From positions 1-26,600 of the forward strand of contig JAZFSG010000113.1 in assembly GCA_036446035.1 (NCBI GenBank): a stretch of 26,600 bases of DNA, given 5' to 3'. Positions 22,321-26,600 of this stretch are shown piece after piece. Numbering within the stretch: the first letter of the stretch is position 1; each line of letters opens with the position of its first letter. The position numbers and the translations under genes were made by a program. Below the pieces are notes generated by a model that made no database searches, had not been told where the DNA came from, and worked only from the letters and a program-made list of their open reading frames with translations. This DNA comes from CAXMQS01 sp036446035 (lineage in GTDB: Bacteria; Actinomycetota; Acidimicrobiia; Spongiisociales; JAOTWH01).

Positions 22321-23408
22321 GGGTCGCCATCGCCCACGACTACCTCACACAGCGCGGCGGCGCCGAGCGCGTCGTGCTGACGATGGCCGAAGCGTTTCCG
22401 GAGGCTCCGATATACACCTCGTTGTTCGAACCAGCAGGCACCTACCCGGAGTTCGCCGACCTCGATGTCAGAACGTCTTCGCTGAATCGGATCGGCGTGC
22501 TGCGTCGCCATCACAGGTATGCGTTGCCGTTCCTCGCCAGGTCCTTCGGATCAACGGTTATCGACGCCGATGTTGTCATCGCCAGTTCCAGTGGGTGGGC
22601 TCACGGGGTTACGGCTCCTGGGGCCAAGAAGCTGGTGTACTGCCACTCGCCGGCGCGATGGCTCTATCTGAGAGACGACTACGGCACGTCGGCGGCGCGC
22701 CGTGCTGCGATGAGGCTGTTCCGCAGCCCGTTGCTGCGCTGGGACCAAGCCGCCGCAGCCAGCGCCGACAGCTACCTGGCCAACTCATCCGTTGTACAGG
22801 AGCGGATCGCACAGGTCTACGGAATCCACTCCGAGGTCTTGCATCCGCCTCATGTTGTCAACGTCGATGGCCGCCACAGCCCCATGGCGCAGACGGAGCC
22901 GGGGTTCTTTCTCGTCGTGTCCCGGCTTATGGGCTACAAGAACGTGGACGCGGTGATCGCAGCCATGAGTGAGCTTCCGGCACACCGGCTCATCGTCGTC
23001 GGTGAGGGGCCGCAGCGAGACTCGCTGGTGGCGGCCGCCCCCGACAATGTTGGTTTCGTCCGGAATGTTGACGACGCCCGCCTGCGGTGGCTCTACGCCA
23101 ATTGCTTGGCGTTGGTGAGCGCCGCCCACGAGGACTTCGGCCTGACACCGATCGAGGCTGCTTCCTTCGGCAAGCCGTCGGTGACCTTGAGCGCGGGTGG
23201 CTTCCTGGACTCGGTACGCCCAGATCAGACCGGGGTCTTCTTCGACACGCCCGAACCGGGATCGGTCGCCAAGGCCATGCTGCGGGCTGCAGATCATCCG
23301 TGGAACGAAGCGGAGCTGCGCTCCCACGCCGCCCGGTTCTCGAAAAAGGAATTCGTCCTGCGGCTCCGCTCCGTCGTCGCGGCGCTCGCCGTTACCGACC
23401 ACAGCTAG
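22317..23408 (+). CDS. GT4 family glycosyltransferase (WbaZ-like)
   Basis: The 363-residue product is a GT-B fold retaining glycosyltransferase. The N-terminal acceptor domain starts MRVAIAHDYLTQRGGAERVV (1-20), the pattern of mannosyl-type WbaZ-like enzymes. YCHSPARWLY (108-117) follows a hydrophobic strand. The C-terminal donor domain has VSRLMGYKNVD (201-211), VVGEGPQ (227-233) and the EX7E motif HEDFGLTPIE, with Glu272 and Glu280. It adds a hexose from a nucleotide sugar to the growing lipid-linked unit on the cytoplasmic face. GTG 22317 overlaps the stop of the double GT2 gene by four bases. It ends the polysaccharide operon, and an imperfect duplication of its last bases follows. Confidence 0.93.
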   Translation: MRVAIAHDYLTQRGGAERVVLTMAEAFPEAPIYTSLFEPAGTYPEFADLDVRTSSLNRIGVLRRHHRYALPFLARSFGSTVIDADVVIASSSGWAHGVTAPGAKKLVYCHSPARWLYLRDDYGTSAARRAAMRLFRSPLLRWDQAAAASADSYLANSSVVQERIAQVYGIHSEVLHPPHVVNVDGRHSPMAQTEPGFFLVVSRLMGYKNVDAVIAAMSELPAHRLIVVGEGPQRDSLVAAAPDNVGFVRNVDDARLRWLYANCLALVSAAHEDFGLTPIEAASFGKPSVTLSAGGFLDSVRPDQTGVFFDTPEPGSVAKAMLRAADHPWNEAELRSHAARFSKKEFVLRLRSVVAALAVTDHS

Positions 23409-23426
23409 GGCTCGCAGCTAGGCTCG
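23402..23426 (+). repeat. imperfect tandem duplication across the GT4 stop codon
   Basis: CAGCTAGGGCTCG (23402-23414) is followed directly by CAGCTAGGCTCG (23415-23426), one G shorter. The first copy holds the TAG stop. The second creates TAGGCT (23419-23424), which could be a -10 box for the next gene, 19 bases before its start. Confidence 0.6.
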
Positions 23427-23443
23427 CTTGCCGGAGGTTTGAT

Positions 23444-24214
23444 ATGTGTTTCGACGCCGAGGCGTTGCCCCCAATCGCCGACAACGGCGTTGCAGTTGAG
23501 TCCCATGACGTGACGCTGACTGCCAGCGACGGCAATGAGTTCATGGCATTTGAGGCCTTTGGCGAGTCGGCAGACGCCGGCGTGATCGTCTTGCCGGACG
23601 TTCGCGGTCTCTACGGCTACTACAAGGAGCTAGCGAAGTGCATCGCTCAGGCAGGACATGCCGCCGTGGCTATCGACTACTTCGGGCGGACTGAAGGGCG
23701 CGGCGCCAGGGATGACGAATTCGACTTCATGCCCCACGTCAACCAGGTCACAGAGGAAGGGCTGGCGGCAGATGTGGCAGCCGCGGCCGAGCTCCTGCGG
23801 ACGAACCATCCCGACCGCAAGCTGTTCACCGTCGGCTTCTGCTTCGGTGGCTCCAACTCGTGGCACCAGGCGGCGGCGGGCCACGGCCTCTCCGGCGCCA
23901 TCGGGTTCTACGGGATGCCCACCCGTCCGGGCCGACCGATCGGTACAGCCTCGGTGGTCGAGCGCGTGAGCGAGATGGAGTGTCCGGTGCTGGGGCTGAT
24001 GGGGGGAGACGATCCGTCGATCCCGCCGCAGGACATAGCGGCCTTCGACGAGGCCTTGACGGCGGGGGGAGTCACCCATGAGCTGGTGGTCTATCCGGAT
24101 GCCCCGCACTCCTTCTTCGATCGCTCTTACGCCGATCACGCGGACGATGCCAGCGATGCGTGGCAGAGGGTGTTGGCCTTTGTCGGGGAACACTCGGGCA
24201 CGGCTGGTCGTTGA
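23444..24214 (+). CDS. dienelactone hydrolase family protein
   Basis: The 256-residue product is an alpha/beta hydrolase of the dienelactone hydrolase type. The nucleophile is Cys133 in VGFCFGG (130-136), the acid is at LMGGDDPSIP (185-194), probably Asp190, and the base is His222 in APHSFFD (220-226). The early strand VIVLPDVRGLYGYYKELA (47-64) is a family signature. The full triad is present, in contrast to the hydrolase-fold protein at 2314. These cytosolic enzymes open lactones or cleave related esters; the true substrate is unknown, and there is no aromatic pathway nearby. ATG 23444 has GGAGG at 23433-23437. The gene starts 35 bases after the polysaccharide operon and 18 bases before msrA. 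Confidence 0.92.
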   Translation: MCFDAEALPPIADNGVAVESHDVTLTASDGNEFMAFEAFGESADAGVIVLPDVRGLYGYYKELAKCIAQAGHAAVAIDYFGRTEGRGARDDEFDFMPHVNQVTEEGLAADVAAAAELLRTNHPDRKLFTVGFCFGGSNSWHQAAAGHGLSGAIGFYGMPTRPGRPIGTASVVERVSEMECPVLGLMGGDDPSIPPQDIAAFDEALTAGGVTHELVVYPDAPHSFFDRSYADHADDASDAWQRVLAFVGEHSGTAGR

Positions 24215-24232
24215 ACTGGCTGGAGGAGTCAT

Positions 24233-24862
24233 ATGTTCAACAAGAAATCAGAAATGATCAGCCCCGACGACGCCATCGCGGGACGGCCCGAGCCGATCGA
24301 GCCTGCTGACACCCACTTCGTCAACGGCAGTTCCATTCACTTGCCCTTCCCCGAAGGTCACGAGGTCGCCTATTTCGCGATGGGCTGCTTCTGGGGCGCC
24401 GAGCGCATCTTCTGGCAGATCCCAGGCGTGCACACGACAGCCGCCGGCTACATGGGCGGTTACACCGCGAACCCCACCTATGAAGAGGTGTGCACCACCC
24501 GCACCGGCCATGCCGAGGCCGTCATCGTCGTCTATGACCCAGATGTCGTTTCCTACGAGGAGCTTCTGGGGCCGTTCTGGGAACAGCACGACCCGACCCA
24601 GGGCATGCGTCAGGGCAATGATCAGGGCACGCAGTACCGCAGCGCCATATACACGACCACGGACGACCAGCTGGCCGTGGCCAAGCGGTCCCGTGACGCC
24701 TATCAGGCCAAGCTGACCGATGGGGGATTCGGCACGATCACCACCGTGATCGAAGAGGCTGGGACCTTCTACTACGCCGAGGACTATCACCAGCAGTATC
24801 TGGCCAAGAATCCGGGTGGCTACTGCAACCACGGCTTCTGCCAGGTGTCCTACGGCTCCTGA
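24233..24862 (+). CDS. msrA: peptide methionine sulfoxide reductase A
   Basis: The 209-residue enzyme reduces methionine-S-sulfoxide in proteins and free methionine. The catalytic motif is GCFWGAER (51-58) with Cys52. GYMGGYTANPTYEEVCT (72-88), GHAEAV (92-97), GTQYRSAIY (132-140) and the Y-x-A-E-D-Y-H-Q-Q-Y segment (180-189) complete the active site. Two C-terminal cysteines, Cys198 and Cys203 in YCNHGFC, fit the resolving pair used with thioredoxin. About 42 residues precede the catalytic domain, a longer head than in minimal MsrA and similar to E. coli MsrA. ATG 24233 is preceded by GGAGGAGT. It is probably co-transcribed with the upstream dienelactone hydrolase gene. Confidence 0.97.
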   Translation: MFNKKSEMISPDDAIAGRPEPIEPADTHFVNGSSIHLPFPEGHEVAYFAMGCFWGAERIFWQIPGVHTTAAGYMGGYTANPTYEEVCTTRTGHAEAVIVVYDPDVVSYEELLGPFWEQHDPTQGMRQGNDQGTQYRSAIYTTTDDQLAVAKRSRDAYQAKLTDGGFGTITTVIEEAGTFYYAEDYHQQYLAKNPGGYCNHGFCQVSYGS

Positions 24863-24875
24863 CGTCTAGGTCACT

Positions 24876-24892
24876 GCCGGCATTCAGCCGGC
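24876..24892. terminator. hairpin between convergent msrA and the TusA-DsrE gene
   Basis: GCCGGC (24876-24881), loop ATTCA and GCCGGC (24887-24892) form a 6-bp GC hairpin. It begins 14 bases after the msrA stop and covers the stop of the convergent gene (24884-24886). No clear T-run follows on either strand, so it may be a bidirectional, weakly intrinsic terminator. Confidence 0.4.
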
Positions 24893-25513
24893 GAGGTGGA
24901 TGTCGGACTCGCTGATGACGGCCATCATCGTGGCGTATTCGGCGACGATGATGTTGTCGAAGAGCAGGTCTGAGGAGGTAATGCCGTGCTCCTCCATAGA
25001 CACTGCGCAGGCGTATACATGGGCACCGTGGTCGAAGAGCCGGAAGACGTCAGTGTGCGGATGAGGTTGGTGCCGCCGCCGCAGCCAGTCGCCGAACCTG
25101 CGGCGCGGCTCGTAGAAGCGGCTCAACACGCGCACCCCGTCGCCACGGAAGAACACTGAGACCTCGAGCCCTTCGAGGGCGGCCGCCCTGGCGAGCCCGA
25201 TGGGCCACGCCAGCTCGTCGGGCTCGGCGCTCGACACCACGGCAGCCAGCCTGTGGACCATCGGCAGCGGCGGTCCCTTCACGATGATGTAGCGCATGGC
25301 ACCGTCGGATGCGGTGGCTGACGCCACCTCGTGCCCAGTTACCTGACTCCAGCTGCGTAGGTCGGTGTCGATCGGCCTGAAGTCGCCCGCGACGACCGCG
25401 ACCGCATCTCCGACCGCCACCTCATCGAGGCCGGCGGCGACGCTCTCGAGCAGATCTACGGAAAGATGAATCCCCCTGGCATCAACCGAGTTGATCGGGC
25501 CGGACGCTGTCAT
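24884..25513 (-). CDS. TusA-like/DsrE-like fusion protein with the TusA cysteine lost
   Basis: The 209-residue product joins two sulfur-relay folds. Residues 8-80 follow the TusA/SirA pattern: VDARGIHLSVDLLESVAAGL, VAVGDAVAVVAGD, and a last strand RYIIVKG. The TusA CPxP motif is replaced: G-x-x-C-P-x-P reads G14-I-H-L-S-V-D20, so Leu17 is in the cysteine position. Residues 85-209 look like DsrE/DsrF: VHRLAAVVSSAEPDELAWPI, then an alpha/beta layer. GAHVYACAVSMEEHGI (163-178) has Cys169, where many DsrE proteins have a reactive Cys. A histidine-rich loop (RRRHQPHPHTD, 145-155) lies between them. ATG 25513 has AAGGAGG five bases before it, better than a GTG at 25531. A thiol-transfer or regulatory role next to msrA is plausible but unproven. 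Confidence 0.75.
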   Translation of the reverse strand: MTASGPINSVDARGIHLSVDLLESVAAGLDEVAVGDAVAVVAGDFRPIDTDLRSWSQVTGHEVASATASDGAMRYIIVKGPPLPMVHRLAAVVSSAEPDELAWPIGLARAAALEGLEVSVFFRGDGVRVLSRFYEPRRRFGDWLRRRHQPHPHTDVFRLFDHGAHVYACAVSMEEHGITSSDLLFDNIIVAEYATMMAVISESDIHLAG

Positions 25514-25583
25514 GTTGGCCTCCTTCGTCACCTCTCCTTAGCGCTGGTGCGGCGGGGCGGCTAGAGGCCGTTGACACTTCGAG

Positions 25584-26600
25584 CTAGGGCACCGGCTCGG
25601 CCGGTAACGCATCGGGGGAGTAGTTGCCACCGGCGTTCCACAGCATCCAGCCGAGTCCACGTTGCGATGCCTCGTCGATCTCGGCCAGGATCTGCGACGG
25701 CACGTAGTAGAACGCCTGCAGCCATGGCCTGACGATTACCGTCGGTGCTAGGCGCGGGGCGCCGTCGTCGAGGGCGTCGGCGATCACCGGACCCGGGTGA
25801 TCATTGGGGTCGGCGAAACCAAGCCAGCCGTTCGAGTAATGGCTCGGGTAGAGCATCGGGCTGACCACGTCCACTATCGCCGTTACCTCCTCGACGCGCT
25901 GGCCGATGCCCTCGTCCGTCGGGCTCGAGAAGATGATGCCGAAGACGTCGGCGGACACCGCACATCCCAGCGGATGCAGACGAGCCACCCCTTCTGCGAG
26001 GTAGCGACCGACGGCGTCAACCCTCTCGTCTGCGGTGAAGGTACCGGCGAGTGCTGCCCCAGTCAGCCCTGCGGGAAACCGAACGTAGTCGAACTGGATC
26101 TCGTCGAAGCCCAGCTCGCAGGCTTCGGTGGCCAGCTGCAGGTAGTACTCCCAGTGATCAGAATTGGTCGGGTCAACCCAGGCACCGCGCAGCTTGGTGT
26201 CGGGATCGGCCTTGACCCTGATCGGATCCTCGAACGACACGATGCGGGTGATGGTGTAGAGGCCCGCTTCCTTGGCCATACCTATCAGCTCTGTTGGGTC
26301 GTATATCGGGTTGACTGCCCCCAGCGTGTCGGCTTCGGCGACCGCAGTTTCGTAGAGCACCTGACCCGATTCGTCCTTGGTGTCGAAAACGAATGCGTTT
26401 ATCGATGAGCTGGCGGCCATCTCGAGGTGTGCGTCGAACAGCTCGGCATCCATGGCCACGTACCTACTGACTCGCAATGCGTTGACAACGCGAGGCTCGA
26501 GGGAGACCTTCATCGATTCCCCACCTTCTTGGGTCGCCGACCATTCGATCTCTTGGGTGAGCCACGCCGGGCGACTGATGGTGATCGTGTCGCCGGGGAC
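25584..26600 (-). CDS. DUF4015-type putative glycoside hydrolase, 5' end outside the window
   Basis: From an ATG at 26513 to TAG 25584 the product would be 309 residues. However, the frame stays open for all 29 codons to the right edge, reading VPGDTITISRPAWLTQEIEW and onward. That looks like the end of a beta-sandwich or linker leading into VSLEPRVVNALRVSRYVAMD, so the true start is probably beyond the window. The rest is a TIM-barrel of the putative glycosyl hydrolase family DUF4015: INAFVFDTKDESG, YTITRIVSF, ELGFDEIQFDYVRFP, a SADVFG strand, MLYPSHYSNGW and GWMLWNAGGNYS. Acidic residues in DEIQFDYVRFP and SADVFG are candidate catalytic groups. No enzymatic role is settled for the family; members are often secreted and linked to the cell envelope. 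Confidence 0.85.
   Translation of the reverse strand, partial: VPGDTITISRPAWLTQEIEWSATQEGGESMKVSLEPRVVNALRVSRYVAMDAELFDAHLEMAASSSINAFVFDTKDESGQVLYETAVAEADTLGAVNPIYDPTELIGMAKEAGLYTITRIVSFEDPIRVKADPDTKLRGAWVDPTNSDHWEYYLQLATEACELGFDEIQFDYVRFPAGLTGAALAGTFTADERVDAVGRYLAEGVARLHPLGCAVSADVFGIIFSSPTDEGIGQRVEEVTAIVDVVSPMLYPSHYSNGWLGFADPNDHPGPVIADALDDGAPRLAPTVIVRPWLQAFYYVPSQILAEIDEASQRGLGWMLWNAGGNYSPDALPAEPVP

Noticed and set aside
25514..25531. GTG at 25531 as the TusA-DsrE start
   Set aside because: AAGGAGG is exactly spaced for ATG 25513 and would be inside the coding region if GTG were used.
1..26600. tRNA, rRNA, CRISPR, insertion sequence or prophage att sites
   Set aside because: Reading both strands showed no cloverleaf, repeat-spacer array, transposase or flanking duplications. 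Composition appears even throughout.

Overview
The window is a high-GC, gene-dense chromosomal segment with 24 intact or edge-truncated protein genes, one frameshifted gene, no RNA genes, no insertion sequences and no CRISPR array. GC-rich codon use, many GTG starts, Thr/Pro-rich linkers on exported proteins, a fenitrothion-hydrolase-type membrane protein and apparent leaderless promoters suggest an actinobacterium, possibly of the Acidimicrobiia type. That placement is inference from gene content. No intergenic stretch exceeds about 200 bases.

Region 1 (1-5343) is mostly metabolic. The 5' end of a CAD-like dihydroorotase runs off the left edge behind a terminator-like leader hairpin. It is followed by a four-CxxC microprotein, a secreted lipoprotein and arginase. 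Next comes a three-gene operon of an alpha/beta-hydrolase-fold protein that has lost its catalytic Ser and His, a small nitroreductase and a CoA-binding protein. A trans-3-hydroxy-L-proline dehydratase gene closes the region, broken by a one-base frameshift.

Region 2 (5387-15411) opens with a TIM-barrel amidohydrolase. A minus-strand MacB/FtsX-type ABC operon follows: a giant permease and two ATPases, one with a C-terminal AbrB-like domain. Diverging from it is an operon of two anchored extracytoplasmic proteins, a FedA-like polytopic membrane protein and a small membrane protein. The last of these overlaps a Nudix hydrolase gene tail to tail.

Region 3 (15466-23408) is a compact surface-polysaccharide locus. 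It encodes a Wzy/O-antigen-ligase-type polymerase with a helical-repeat tail, an initiating polyprenyl-phosphate sugar-phosphate transferase on the opposite strand, a Wzx flippase, a protein made of two fused GT2 glycosyltransferases, and a GT4 glycosyltransferase. The last three are translationally coupled by 4-bp GTGA overlaps.

Region 4 (23444-26600) holds a dienelactone-hydrolase-family enzyme, MsrA, a TusA-DsrE fusion lacking the TusA cysteine, and a DUF4015-type putative glycoside hydrolase that runs off the right edge.

The strongest cross-cutting pattern is regulatory. At least eight genes that begin transcription units carry TAnnnT exactly 6-8 nt before the start codon, with no useful Shine-Dalgarno. 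Genes inside operons, and a few others, have Shine-Dalgarno sequences instead. This points to widespread leaderless transcription. The most unusual proteins are the catalytically dead hydrolase, the GT2-GT2 fusion, the ATPase-AbrB fusion and the degenerate TusA-DsrE fusion.
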